This document shows positions 7,782 through 16,704 of a stretch of 64,000 nt of DNA, piece after piece. A program made the translations under genes and the position numbers. The DNA is from Eoetvoesiella caeni. Lineage in GTDB: Bacteria; Pseudomonadota; Gammaproteobacteria; Burkholderiales; Burkholderiaceae_B. The notes under the pieces are model-generated. The model did not search any database, had not been told where the DNA came from, and saw only the letters and a list, made by a program, of their open reading frames with translations. Position 1 is the stretch's first letter; each line of letters opens with the position of its first letter. The stretch spans positions 62,001 to 126,000 of the forward strand of contig NZ_QNRQ01000003.1 of the NCBI RefSeq assembly GCF_003315175.1. Reading direction: 5' to 3'.

Positions 7782-9572
7782 TCAACCCGAAAAAGAATGC
7801 ATGGCCCGCGGGCGGCGCCGCTCGATAAACAAACTATTGCCCTTGGTTTTCTTTGCCTGGGTCTTCGCCAGGGCCGCGGCGGCGGCTATCTGGTAATGGG
7901 ACTCGAACCGCAGCGGCTCTACTTCGATTACGCCCAAAGACAACGTGGGCAAAGAGTAGAACTGCTTCTTGCCGCTTCTGCTTTTGGCGACGTAGCCCGG
8001 GGCAGCCTCGTGGTTGGCGCCGAAATATTCGAGCATGGCGTTGGAAAACTCGCGCAGCATTTCCCGGCAGCGATGTTCCCAGTCTGCCGTTTGAAATACC
8101 AGCAAAAAGTCGTCGCCGCCGATATGCCCCACGAAATCGTGTTCGGCATCGGTAAAGCTGCTTAGGATGTCGCCGGTCATTTGTATGACATCGTCGCCGC
8201 GGTTGTAGCCAAAGACATCGTTGAAAGGCTTGAAATTATCCAGGTCGGCATAGCAAACGCGAAAGTGGCATTCGGACTGCAGCAAATAATCGATGTGCTG
8301 GTTGATAGGCACATTGCCGGGCAACTGCGTAAGCGGATTGGCGTAGCGTGCGGCGTCGATCTGCATGTCGGTGAGTTCGCGCAATAGGTCATGGCTGGTG
8401 CCTATACCCAGATAATGGCCATTTTCGGTAATGATGAAATCGCTGACCAGGCGGTGGCGGTCGGCTTCGACCAGAATATGGCTAAGCTGTTGCAGGCTGG
8501 TGTCCTTGTCGGCCACCAGCGGCTTGTCGTCCATGAACATCGAACAAGCCTTCTTGCCGTACAGTTCGCGCTGGTAAGGCCGCGCAAACCTGTCGATAAG
8601 CGCCGAACGCGTGATGACGCCCAAGGGCTTGCCGTGTTCGACCACCGGCAGCGTATGCAGCTCTGGATGCATGGCAAACAGATCGCATACATCGTTGTTG
8701 CTTAGTGCCGGCGCGATCACCGGCACAGAGCGCAGAAGCCTTTGCGCACGGCGCCCCTGGCGGACCGGATGCCTATTTTTATGACGCGGAGCCGATTGCG
8801 CGGGGCCGGTGGGTTGTCGGCTGGCTATGTGCAGCACCGCATCGGGATTGCTGCGCGGGTGCGCTATATAGAATCCTTGGCCGCATGCCACTCCGCATTC
8901 GCTTAGAAAGCGGAATTCATTTTCGGTTTCGATGCCTTCGGCGATTATCGTCGTGCCCGCCACGCCCGCAATGGCATTCAATGAACGCACAAATTGCTGC
9001 TTGACGATATTGCTGTCTACATCCCGAATGAAATGCATGTCGATCTTGACGTATTCGGGCAGCAATTCCGACCAGCGCCTCAGGCTGGAAAAGCCTTCGC
9101 CCAGATCGTCGATGGCGATCTGAAAGCTCAGGCCGCGATAACGCGAGACGATTTCGCGCAGCGCCTGATAGTCGCCGCCGCCATGCAGCTGTTCGGTCAG
9201 CTCGAATACGACTTTGTCCGAAGCTACGCCAATGCCGTCCAGAAAACTGAAAATATCATCCGGCTTATAGTGCGTGGTTTCCAGGGCGCCTGGGCTGACA
9301 TTAAGAAAGAGCTTGCCCGGAAGATTCAATTGGGCGAAGCGCTTCAAGATAATAGAGCAGCATAGCCTTTCGACCTCGAGGGTAAGGCCGCTTTCGCCGG
9401 CGACCTTGAACAGCTCGAGCGGAGAATACAGCGGTCCGTCGGACGGGCCGCGGATAAGGCCTTCGTAGCCGCGGATATCGCCCTTGTCCAGCCCGACAAT
9501 AGGCTGAAAGACAGCGTATAGCTGCCGTGCCGCAAGAATTTTCTTTAAATAAAAATCCCCAGAGTTGCTCAT
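7782..9572 (-). CDS. EAL-CBS-GGDEF-like cyclic di-GMP protein
   Basis: Protein of 596 residues with an N-terminal EAL domain (about 10-250), a central CBS-pair region (about 275-400) and a C-terminal GGDEF-like domain (about 420-580). EAL-type phosphodiesterase residues look present: EGL in place of EAL (metal Glu kept), LFLNVSP, FELTE, AIDDLGEGFSSL, VKID, AEGIE and GQGFY. The GGDEF signature is degenerate (IGGDDF), so cyclase activity is doubtful and the domain may be regulatory. CBS pairs often bind adenine nucleotides. No signal peptide or membrane segment is seen. It lies beside pgaABC, whose product is c-di-GMP controlled in other bacteria, so a local role in matrix control is inferred. 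Confidence 0.9.
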   Translation of the reverse strand: MSNSGDFYLKKILAARQLYAVFQPIVGLDKGDIRGYEGLIRGPSDGPLYSPLELFKVAGESGLTLEVERLCCSIILKRFAQLNLPGKLFLNVSPGALETTHYKPDDIFSFLDGIGVASDKVVFELTEQLHGGGDYQALREIVSRYRGLSFQIAIDDLGEGFSSLRRWSELLPEYVKIDMHFIRDVDSNIVKQQFVRSLNAIAGVAGTTIIAEGIETENEFRFLSECGVACGQGFYIAHPRSNPDAVLHIASRQPTGPAQSAPRHKNRHPVRQGRRAQRLLRSVPVIAPALSNNDVCDLFAMHPELHTLPVVEHGKPLGVITRSALIDRFARPYQRELYGKKACSMFMDDKPLVADKDTSLQQLSHILVEADRHRLVSDFIITENGHYLGIGTSHDLLRELTDMQIDAARYANPLTQLPGNVPINQHIDYLLQSECHFRVCYADLDNFKPFNDVFGYNRGDDVIQMTGDILSSFTDAEHDFVGHIGGDDFLLVFQTADWEHRCREMLREFSNAMLEYFGANHEAAPGYVAKSRSGKKQFYSLPTLSLGVIEVEPLRFESHYQIAAAAALAKTQAKKTKGNSLFIERRRPRAMHSFSG

Positions 9573-9981
9573 GCTGCGCAGACACCCTTCGTTAGTGGTT
9601 GTTACGGCCTTTACATGCTGCCCGACGACTACACCGCTGTTGTCTCCAGGCGGCCAAAGCGACGGCCCGATTTCAACAATCCGTAACTATACAAGAGGGT
9701 AGCGCCAAAGGCAGGAAATTTTTATCAGCAGATACGTACGGAACAGCACTCGGCCATTTAAACACTATGGTTTACAGCCTATGTCCTAGACCGGTCTGTT
9801 TACAACATATGAGGGCCGCAGCCTAAGTCGTTTGCCGCATGTCGCCTGCATACCCGGATGCTTAAGATACAAACGTATCAAATCTGTATCGAGACATAAG
9901 TCCCCGCCTCAATCCTGATCCTGGCATCGAAGATCGCCCTGCCCCTGTGCCAATGAATCCAACAGCGAAGGAGCAAAGACG
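9573..9981. other. Divergent intergenic region between c-di-GMP gene and pga operon
   Basis: About 400 bp without a convincing gene; a 75-codon open frame at 9599 has no family match or ribosome site. It contains a palindrome AGACCGGTCT (9788-9797) and a cluster of GTATC elements: GATAC-AAAC-GTATC (9866-9879), with a further GTATC at 9886-9890. These may be regulator sites for either divergent gene. Confidence 0.5.
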
Positions 9982-10029
9982 ATGAGCCCAACACCTTTAG
10001 TGCGTCGCACTGCAAAAGAACCGGCATGA
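9982..10029 (+). CDS. Putative 15-residue leader peptide upstream of pgaA
   Basis: Short frame MSPTPLVRRTAKEPA. It has the better ribosome site (GAAGGAG, seven bases before the ATG), whereas pgaA itself has only a weak AAAGAA. Its stop overlaps the pgaA start as ATGA. Translation of pgaA could therefore be coupled to this frame. In E. coli the pgaA leader is a target of CsrA, which binds GGA motifs; the GGA in this ribosome site would be a natural place, but that is inference. Whether the peptide has any function is unknown. Confidence 0.5.
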   Translation: MSPTPLVRRTAKEPA

Positions 10030-12470
10030 ACGACATGACACGCGCCCTTTGCCTGCCCTTGATGCTGCTCTTGAGCGCGGCGCCCGCGCTTGCGTTGGCC
10101 GCTTCGGATTACGACATGCTGATTCAGCGAGCCCGCAATGGCGACTACCAGCCGGCCCTGGAAATGCTGCAGCAGCGCGAACAACAAGGCCAGGCAGACA
10201 TGCGCAGCCGCTATGACCACATGCTGATCGCGTCGTGGGCGGGTTTGTCCAATGAAGTCCTGCGGTTGTATCAACAGTCAGGGCAGGCTCACGAAAAACT
10301 GCCGGCATCCGTTCTGTTGGCGGTAGCCCGCGCATATCGGGATACCAAAGACTGGGATCAGGCCCTGGCTCTATACCGCACTGGCCAGAAGCGCTACCCG
10401 AAGGAGCAGGCCTTTGCACTGGACGAGGCAATGACCCTGGCCGATGCCGGCCAGACCGATCAGGCGCTGAACCGGCTGCAAGCTATCGTCAGCGCCAACC
10501 CCAGCAGCGCTGACGCTCATTTGGCCTTGAGCTATGCCTTCCGCGTCAAGCGGGAACCCTACGCGGCCCTGCAGCACGCCGACCGGGCGCGCATACTGGC
10601 ACCCAATAAGACAGCCGTCATCCGCGGCTATATCCTGGCCCTTCAACAAGCGCGCTTGGCTCTTGCCGCATTGCGCACGGCTCAGGCCCACCCACAAGCG
10701 GTCAATGCGGCAGAAATGCGCGAACTGGAAGGTGATTACGCCGCCGAATTGAGCAATCTGGCTTCCATGCCGACGCGCACACGGCAAGAGCGATACGACA
10801 TCGCCGACAAAGCCCTTGAGCGCTACCAGAACGAGCTCGAGCAATGGCAGTCCTCCGATGCGCAAAGGTCCGTTCTGCGTGCCCGGATAGACCGCATGCA
10901 AGCGCTTGAAGCACGTGCACGCATGCAAGAGACCGTGAATGAATACGAACGGCTGATCGCCGAAGGGATTACGCCGCCCGACTACATATTGAACGAGGTG
11001 GCCGCCGCTTATCTTTATCTGCGCCAACCCGACAAGTCGCGCGACTTGTTCCAGAAGGCGCTGGATAGTGAAATCGCCCAGCCGGGAGAAATTGAAAAAG
11101 CAGACGATCAAACCAGCCTGTTTTATTCAATGATAGAAAGCGGGCATTTCAATGAGGCCGACAAGCTGATAACCGATGCCCAGGCGGGCCAGGCCACATG
11201 GATTTACATCAAGGGCGTTCCGCAAAGACGCCCCAACGATGCACACCTGATCCTGGCGCAGACGGCGGCCGTCGGAAAGCAATACACCCGTGATCTGGCC
11301 GACGCCGACCAAAGCCTTTCACCCATGCTGGCACTCGCCCCGCGCGATGTAAGCCTGCGCGTCGCGCTGGCACAAATCCACAGGGACAGAACCTGGCCGC
11401 GCCAGGCCGAAAAGGAATTGAAGATGGCCGAAACCCTGGAACCGCAGAATCATAACTTGATCATCGAGCAAGGTATGACGGCGTTGACTCTGCAGGACTG
11501 GAGGCAAGCGGAAGTGTTGAAAGACACGGCCCTGGCAAGATATCCCGAATCCGGATCAAGCAAGCAGTTGGCGCGGGAATGGGAAGTACACCAGAAATCG
11601 GAATTGCGCGTCGCTGCTTACCTGGACAGCGCATCCAACAGTCCGGTTTCTGGCAACGGCGACTTTGGCGTCGACACCGTTTTATACACGCCTCCTATCG
11701 ATTACAACTGGCGGGGATTCGCCGGAGTCGGCTACGCCCATGGCGACTTTGAAGAAGGCCGCGGCATCTACCGGTGGATGCGCGGCGGCGCCGAATGGCG
11801 CGGACGCGACCTTACTGCGGAAGCGGAGGTCTCGGCCAACAACTATGGATTCGGCACCAAGACCGGTGCGCGCCTATCGGCCGCCTACGACCTGAGCGAC
11901 CAGTGGCAGATAGGAGCCTCGGCGGCATTTCGCTCCCGCGAAACCCCGCTGCGTGCGTTGGCCAACAATGTCTACAGCAACAAACTGTCGATCTTCGCGC
12001 ACTGGCAGGCCAACGAAGGGCGCGAATGGGCTTTCTCGGTATCGCCCAGCCGATTCAGCGACGGCAACAACCGGCTAGAAATGCAAATCAATGGCCGCGA
12101 ACGCGTCTACAGTTCGCCGCGCGTTGCCGTCGACCTGCATCTGGACCTCAGTGCATCGCGCAATACTTTGGAGGATGCGCCCTACTTCAATCCCCGCTCC
12201 GACATCACCGCCGTGCCGTCCGTAAGCCTTACCCATACGCTCTACCGCCATTACGACACCGCACTGGAACAAACCTTCACGCTGGGCGCAGGCGCTTACA
12301 CGCAACAAGGTTACGGCACGGGCGCAATCGGGCTGCTCGGATACGGCTTGCGCTACCGCTTCAATAAAGTCGTGGATGTGGGCCTCTCGGTCACTGGCGT
12401 CAGCCGGCCTTATGACGGCGTGCGAGAGCGCGACCTGAACGTCATGGCCAACCTCAACTTCCGCTTTTAG
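10026..12470 (+). CDS. pgaA: PgaA: outer membrane poly-GlcNAc export porin with TPR domain
   Basis: Outer-membrane exporter of poly-beta-1,6-N-acetylglucosamine (PgaA/HmsH; BpsA in Bordetella). The 814-residue protein has a Sec signal peptide ending near ALALAA (about residue 26), a periplasmic TPR region (about 30-500) with repeated helix pairs, and a C-terminal beta-barrel of about 300 residues from RVAAYLDSASNSP onward. It ends in NLNFRF, with the terminal Phe usual for outer-membrane barrels. It is the first gene of pgaABC; pgaB follows after 9 bp. Translation may depend on the overlapping leader frame. Confidence 0.95.
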   Translation: MNDMTRALCLPLMLLLSAAPALALAASDYDMLIQRARNGDYQPALEMLQQREQQGQADMRSRYDHMLIASWAGLSNEVLRLYQQSGQAHEKLPASVLLAVARAYRDTKDWDQALALYRTGQKRYPKEQAFALDEAMTLADAGQTDQALNRLQAIVSANPSSADAHLALSYAFRVKREPYAALQHADRARILAPNKTAVIRGYILALQQARLALAALRTAQAHPQAVNAAEMRELEGDYAAELSNLASMPTRTRQERYDIADKALERYQNELEQWQSSDAQRSVLRARIDRMQALEARARMQETVNEYERLIAEGITPPDYILNEVAAAYLYLRQPDKSRDLFQKALDSEIAQPGEIEKADDQTSLFYSMIESGHFNEADKLITDAQAGQATWIYIKGVPQRRPNDAHLILAQTAAVGKQYTRDLADADQSLSPMLALAPRDVSLRVALAQIHRDRTWPRQAEKELKMAETLEPQNHNLIIEQGMTALTLQDWRQAEVLKDTALARYPESGSSKQLAREWEVHQKSELRVAAYLDSASNSPVSGNGDFGVDTVLYTPPIDYNWRGFAGVGYAHGDFEEGRGIYRWMRGGAEWRGRDLTAEAEVSANNYGFGTKTGARLSAAYDLSDQWQIGASAAFRSRETPLRALANNVYSNKLSIFAHWQANEGREWAFSVSPSRFSDGNNRLEMQINGRERVYSSPRVAVDLHLDLSASRNTLEDAPYFNPRSDITAVPSVSLTHTLYRHYDTALEQTFTLGAGAYTQQGYGTGAIGLLGYGLRYRFNKVVDVGLSVTGVSRPYDGVRERDLNVMANLNFRF

Positions 12471-12479
12471 GAAACGGCG

Positions 12480-14531
12480 ATGCTCGAATCCCTCTCCCGC
12501 ATGCGTGCCTTGTTGCTTGGCTTGTATACCTTGTTGCTGCTGGGCGGATGCGCCGCCAATTCAGTGCCATTCGTTCCGCCCGACCAGCGCCCCTTCGCCG
12601 CGAATGAACAGCCCTGGCCCCAGGGCAGCTTTGCCGTACTAGCCTACCATGATATTGAAGACCGGGATCCCGACCAGACCTATGTAGCCGTGCGCGCCGA
12701 CAATTTGCAAAGGCAGTTTGCCTGGCTGCGCGAGAACAACTACCAGCCTGTTTCCATAAGCCAGATATTGGCCGCGCGCGATGGCGGCCCTGCGCTGCCG
12801 CCCAAAGCCATCCTGCTTTCATTCGACGACGGCTACAGCAGTTTCTACACCCGGGTCTTTCCCATGCTGAAGGCCTACAACTGGCCTGCCTTGCTGGCGC
12901 CCGTCGGTACATGGGTCGATACACCCGCCGACAAACCCGTCGACTTTGCCGGTGTATCGACACCCCGAGGGCGCTTTCTTAATGTGGCTCAACTGCGCGA
13001 ACTGTCCAAGTCGCCGCTTATAGAGATAGGCGCCCATACCTACAACCTCCACTACGGCGTGCTGGCCAACCCCCAGGGCAATCTGCAGCCGGCCGCGGCA
13101 ACCTATATCTATGATCCCAAGAGTGGCAAACATGAAAGCCGCGCGGCATTCGAACGCCGCATTACCGCAGACGTGGAGCGCGTCAACCGCCGTTTCAAGG
13201 AAATCACGGGCAAAACGCCGCGGGTCTGGGTTTGGCCATATGGCGCGGCCAATGGGCAGACCTTGCAGATACTTAAGAAGCACGGCTATCAAATGGCGCT
13301 TACCCTGGAGGAAGGGAGGCTGGGCAATGTGAACAGCCTGATGAATGTACCGCGCCTGCTCGTATCCGAGGATCCGCGGCTGTCGGAATTCGCGAACGCC
13401 GTGATTTCTGTCGAGAACCGCAATCCCATACGGGTTGCGCATGTCGACCTGGACTATGTTTACGATCCCGATCCGGTACAAATGGATCGCAACGTGGGCG
13501 AGTTGGTTCAGCGCATTGCCGACCTGAACATCAATACCGTGTTCCTGCAAGCTTTTGCCGATCCGGACGGCGACGGACTGGTCAAGTCGGTTTACTTTCC
13601 GAACCGGCACCTACCCATGCGTGCCGATCTCTTCAACCGGGTGGCCTGGCAATTGATGACGCGCGCCTCCAGTACCGCTTCGGTTCAGGTATTTGCCTGG
13701 ATGCCTGTACTGAGTTTTGATCTTGCGCCCTCTATCGCCCGGGTCGAGCGCTGGGATCCCAAGACAGGCGCTGTCGGCATTGACCCGAAGCAGTATCGGC
13801 GGCTCTCTCCGTTCGACCCCGAAGCACGCAAGCAGATCACGGAGATCTACGAAGACCTTGCCAGAAGCAGCAGCTTCGGCGGCATCTTGTATCACGACGA
13901 TGCCTTGCTCTCGGACTTCGAGGATGCCAGCCCTCCAGCCCTGGCCGCATACCGGCAGGCCGGCCTGCCGGATACTCCGGCAGCCTTGAACGCCGACCCG
14001 GCCATTGCCCAGCGCTGGATGCGTTTTAAAAGCCGATACCTCATCGACTTCACCAAGACGCTGACACAACACGTTCGTAATATTCGCGGGCCGCAAATCC
14101 AGACCGCGCGCAATATCTATGCGCCGCCCATACTCGAACCGCAAAGCGAAGCCTGGTTCGCACAGAACCTGGACGACTTCCTAAGCACTTACGACTGGAC
14201 GGTCCCCATGGCCATGCCGCTGATGGAAGGGGTCCCGCGCAATCGCGCCGATGCATGGCTGGACAAACTGGTCGATGCCGTGGCTGCCCGGCCAGGCGCG
14301 CTGGACAAGACCGTCTTCGAAGTCCAGGCGCGCGACTGGAACCGCCAGGCCGATACGGCCGACGCCGACGCCGGCGCCATCGACTCAAAGCTGATTGCCC
14401 ACTGGATGAATCGCCTGCTGTTACGCGGAGCAACCAGCTTTGGGTACTACCCCGACGACTTTGTCAAAAATCAACCTCGCGTCGATATTATCCGGCCCGC
14501 CATTTCAACCTCCTGGTATCCATTCAAATGA
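12480..14531 (+). CDS. pgaB: PgaB: poly-GlcNAc N-deacetylase lipoprotein
   Basis: Periplasmic, outer-membrane-anchored enzyme that partly de-N-acetylates poly-GlcNAc before export. Lipobox LGGC puts the lipidated Cys at residue 24. The N-terminal carbohydrate esterase family 4 domain (about 50-310) carries the catalytic and metal residues: SFDDGYSS with Asp116/Asp117 and the metal histidines His186 and His191 in AHTYNLHYG. The C-terminal domain (about 320-680), starting at RVAHVDLDYVYD, matches the glycoside-hydrolase-like domain of PgaB. Length 683 residues fits the family. Its stop overlaps the pgaC start by four bases. Confidence 0.95.
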   Translation: MLESLSRMRALLLGLYTLLLLGGCAANSVPFVPPDQRPFAANEQPWPQGSFAVLAYHDIEDRDPDQTYVAVRADNLQRQFAWLRENNYQPVSISQILAARDGGPALPPKAILLSFDDGYSSFYTRVFPMLKAYNWPALLAPVGTWVDTPADKPVDFAGVSTPRGRFLNVAQLRELSKSPLIEIGAHTYNLHYGVLANPQGNLQPAAATYIYDPKSGKHESRAAFERRITADVERVNRRFKEITGKTPRVWVWPYGAANGQTLQILKKHGYQMALTLEEGRLGNVNSLMNVPRLLVSEDPRLSEFANAVISVENRNPIRVAHVDLDYVYDPDPVQMDRNVGELVQRIADLNINTVFLQAFADPDGDGLVKSVYFPNRHLPMRADLFNRVAWQLMTRASSTASVQVFAWMPVLSFDLAPSIARVERWDPKTGAVGIDPKQYRRLSPFDPEARKQITEIYEDLARSSSFGGILYHDDALLSDFEDASPPALAAYRQAGLPDTPAALNADPAIAQRWMRFKSRYLIDFTKTLTQHVRNIRGPQIQTARNIYAPPILEPQSEAWFAQNLDDFLSTYDWTVPMAMPLMEGVPRNRADAWLDKLVDAVAARPGALDKTVFEVQARDWNRQADTADADAGAIDSKLIAHWMNRLLLRGATSFGYYPDDFVKNQPRVDIIRPAISTSWYPFK

Positions 14532-15859
14532 TCGATAGACTAATCGCCTTTGTCGTCCTTTGCCTTGTACTGGGAGCACCTGTCGGCTTGCTGGCTACTC
14601 TGACAAGCGACGTACTGTTGAACTTCGTCTTTTTCTATCCCTTGTTCATGTCCGGCATATGGATCGCGGGCGGGCTGTATTTCTGGTTCGTCTGGGAGCG
14701 GCACTGGCCGTGGCGGCCGGGACTGCCTACGCCATGGCTCAAGGGTTCGCCTTTGGTCAGCATTATTATTCCTTGCCACAACGAAGAAGCGCATGCCGAA
14801 GAAACCATACTGGCAGCGCTGCAGCAGGACTATCCTCATGTCGAAGTCGTCGCCGTCAACGATGGCTCCACCGACGGCACGGGGGATCTGTTCGACAGGC
14901 TCACCGCGGAACACCCGCGCCTGCGCGTCATACACCTGGCCCGCAACCAGGGTAAAGCCATGGCGCTGCGCATGGGAGCTCTGGCTTCGCGCAGCGACTA
15001 TCTGGTTTGCATCGACGGCGACGCCATGCTGGAACCCAGCGCCGTAAGCTATCTGGTGGCCCCCCTGGTCAACCACCCGCGCGTTGGCGCGGTAACGGGA
15101 AACCCGCGCATACGCACGCGCTCGACACTGATAGGCCGCATACAGGTGGGCGAGTTCTCATCCATTATCGGCCTGACCAAACGCGCCCAACGCGTATACG
15201 GCCAGATATACAGCGTCTCCGGAGTAGTGACGGCATTTCGGCGCGAAGCGCTCGAAGAGGTCGACTACTGGAGCGTGGACATGATCACCGAGGACATCGA
15301 TATCACGTGGAAACTGCAGCGCAAGCATTGGACGATCTTCTTCGAGCCGCGCGCCTTGTGCGGCGTGCTGATGCCCGAAACCTTAAGGGGATTGTGGCAT
15401 CAGCGCCAACGCTGGGCCCAAGGCGGCGCCGAGGTCCTGCGCAAGAACCTTGATTGCCTGGGCAACTGGGAACAGCGCCGCATGTGGCTTCTGGTGCTGG
15501 AGTATGTCTTGTCGACAGTCTGGGCCTTTGGCGTTGCTCTGACGGTATTGCTTTGGCTGCTTGGCATGATTGTTCCGCTGCCGCCCAGCATACATATCCC
15601 CTCGCTGCTTATTCCGTCTTTCACGGGGATGGTGCTTGCGCTGATGTGCCTATTGCAATTCAGTGTAAGCGTTCTTATCGATCGCAGGTACGAGCCGGGC
15701 CTGTCGAACTCGTTGTACTGGATCGTCTGGTATCCATTCGTCTACTGGCTCATTAGCTTATGTACAACCTTGACAAGTTTCCCCAAAGTAATGCTTAGGG
15801 CTCGGCGCCGTCGCGCCAGATGGATCAGCCCGGACCGAGGCATAAAGGAGTCGCCATGA
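14528..15859 (+). CDS. pgaC: PgaC: poly-beta-1,6-GlcNAc synthase
   Basis: Inner-membrane family 2 glycosyltransferase that polymerises UDP-GlcNAc. The start at 14528 overlaps the pgaB stop (ATGA); a longer frame inside pgaB is rejected. The 443-residue protein has N-terminal membrane helices (about 1-55), then GT2 motifs: VSIIIPCHNEE, VNDGSTDGTG, the DGD motif (Asp163-Asp165), TEDID (254-258, catalytic base) and QRQRWAQGG (292-300, QxxRW), then C-terminal membrane helices. In E. coli PgaC works with PgaD, and c-di-GMP binds both. Here no intact pgaD follows; a pgaD-like gene lies at 20268-20738. Confidence 0.95.
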   Translation: MIDRLIAFVVLCLVLGAPVGLLATLTSDVLLNFVFFYPLFMSGIWIAGGLYFWFVWERHWPWRPGLPTPWLKGSPLVSIIIPCHNEEAHAEETILAALQQDYPHVEVVAVNDGSTDGTGDLFDRLTAEHPRLRVIHLARNQGKAMALRMGALASRSDYLVCIDGDAMLEPSAVSYLVAPLVNHPRVGAVTGNPRIRTRSTLIGRIQVGEFSSIIGLTKRAQRVYGQIYSVSGVVTAFRREALEEVDYWSVDMITEDIDITWKLQRKHWTIFFEPRALCGVLMPETLRGLWHQRQRWAQGGAEVLRKNLDCLGNWEQRRMWLLVLEYVLSTVWAFGVALTVLLWLLGMIVPLPPSIHIPSLLIPSFTGMVLALMCLLQFSVSVLIDRRYEPGLSNSLYWIVWYPFVYWLISLCTTLTSFPKVMLRARRRRARWISPDRGIKESP

Positions 15860-15924
15860 TTAAAATTGTTCGTACACCATATACCCGTACCACCCATTTG
15901 TCCTCAGAGTTTCAGGCACAATAA
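15856..15924 (+). pseudogene. Possible vestigial pgaD start (22 codons)
   Basis: A 22-codon frame whose ATG overlaps the pgaC stop (ATGA) and which has AAAGGAG eight bases upstream. It begins MIKIVRTPYT and stops after QAQ. This is the place of pgaD in pgaABCD operons, and the first residues resemble the MxxIxRxP start of PgaD proteins, including the displaced copy here (MVVILRSP). No hydrophobic segment follows in any nearby frame. It could be the remnant of the original pgaD or a chance coupled peptide. Confidence 0.4.
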
Positions 15925-16298
15925 AGAACCAATCGGCAGTAAATTGCATTTGCCGCTAGCTGGCCTTTCAGGGGTGCCATGCAACGCAAAGTAGGGCAGT
16001 TTTTTGCTTACTTTACGTCGAAAATCTGTTTGTGAGCGTTTCTAGTTAGTTGGTACTTGTAGGCTGCTCGTATTGACATCAAGGCGGCAGGATGTATGCC
16101 GGCCAATTTACCCAAATAGGCAAATAATGTGGTTTGCTGCACATTACTGCCGCTGGGTGTTCGATAATATCAGTACAAACCGGTGTCGTGTAGATCTTTT
16201 AACCCATAGATACATAATATCAATGGCTTAGTTACATTGGCCTTAAATGGCTTTGAAATTTTAATCGTTGACATCTGGAAAACCCTAATTTCAGCCCA
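15925..16298. other. AT-richer gene-free region between pga and curli operons
   Basis: About 370 bp with lower GC than its surroundings, lying between two convergent operons. No open frame of note, no transposase remnant and no tRNA were seen. A partial hairpin (AAAGTA 15988-15993 / TACTTT 16009-16014, T-rich loop) could help end pgaC transcription. The composition and the truncated frame at its left edge suggest a rearrangement scar. Confidence 0.45.
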
Positions 16299-16616
16299 TC
16301 AGGCCGGCACCGGGCACTCGAAAGAGTAAGTTTTTTTCAGCACTTGCCCATCCGATATTACGATTTCTATGTGACAACTATCTTGCGACTGCCTTGTTAT
16401 TGACATGCGCACCAACGGAGTCGCTACGTTGGCCTGGGCGGTAACCGTGCCCGCCTGCCTCATTTCGGTTCGTCCCTGCTTGCCGCTTTTTACTGTATGA
16501 AGGCTGTATTGCAAAGTCCTGCTTTCAGGGGTTTGCACATAGGGAATAATCACGTTCGGGTGGGTATTGGACCCGGTCTCGAGCCATACCTGCAGATTCA
16601 AATCGGCTGCCATCAT
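16299..16616 (-). CDS. CsgH/CsgC-like curli accessory protein
   Basis: Small protein (105 residues) last in the curli operon. It begins MMAADLNLQVWLE and is predicted mostly beta, with two cysteines (DSCHIEIV and FECPVPA) that could bond. Size, position after the curlin genes and strand-rich pattern fit the CsgC/CsgH group, periplasmic chaperones that keep curlin from aggregating inside the cell. No obvious signal peptide precedes it, which is odd for a periplasmic protein. The start has AGGAGA upstream; either of two adjacent ATGs may be used. Family assignment rests largely on context. Confidence 0.65.
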   Translation of the reverse strand: MMAADLNLQVWLETGSNTHPNVIIPYVQTPESRTLQYSLHTVKSGKQGRTEMRQAGTVTAQANVATPLVRMSITRQSQDSCHIEIVISDGQVLKKTYSFECPVPA

Positions 16617-16644
16617 GATTGTCTCCTTGTGTACGCGCCTTGCG

Positions 16645-16680
16645 GTTCGCGGCAGGCCCCGTACGAGGCCTTCCGCGAAC
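16645..16680 (-). promoter_or_regulatory. Intercistronic stem-loop between csgA and the CsgH-like gene
   Basis: Two nested inverted repeats: outer arms GTTCGCGG / CCGCGAAC and inner arms AGGCC / GGCCT around an 8-base loop. There is no T-run after it, so it is more likely an mRNA stabiliser or partial attenuator that keeps the upstream curlin message more abundant than the downstream gene. Confidence 0.65.
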
Positions 16681-16704
16681 TGGCCCTGGCTCGGGCTTTA
16701 GGTA

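Noticed and set aside
9599-9826. 75-codon frame upstream of pgaA
   Set aside because: No ribosome site, no domain and composition of non-coding DNA.
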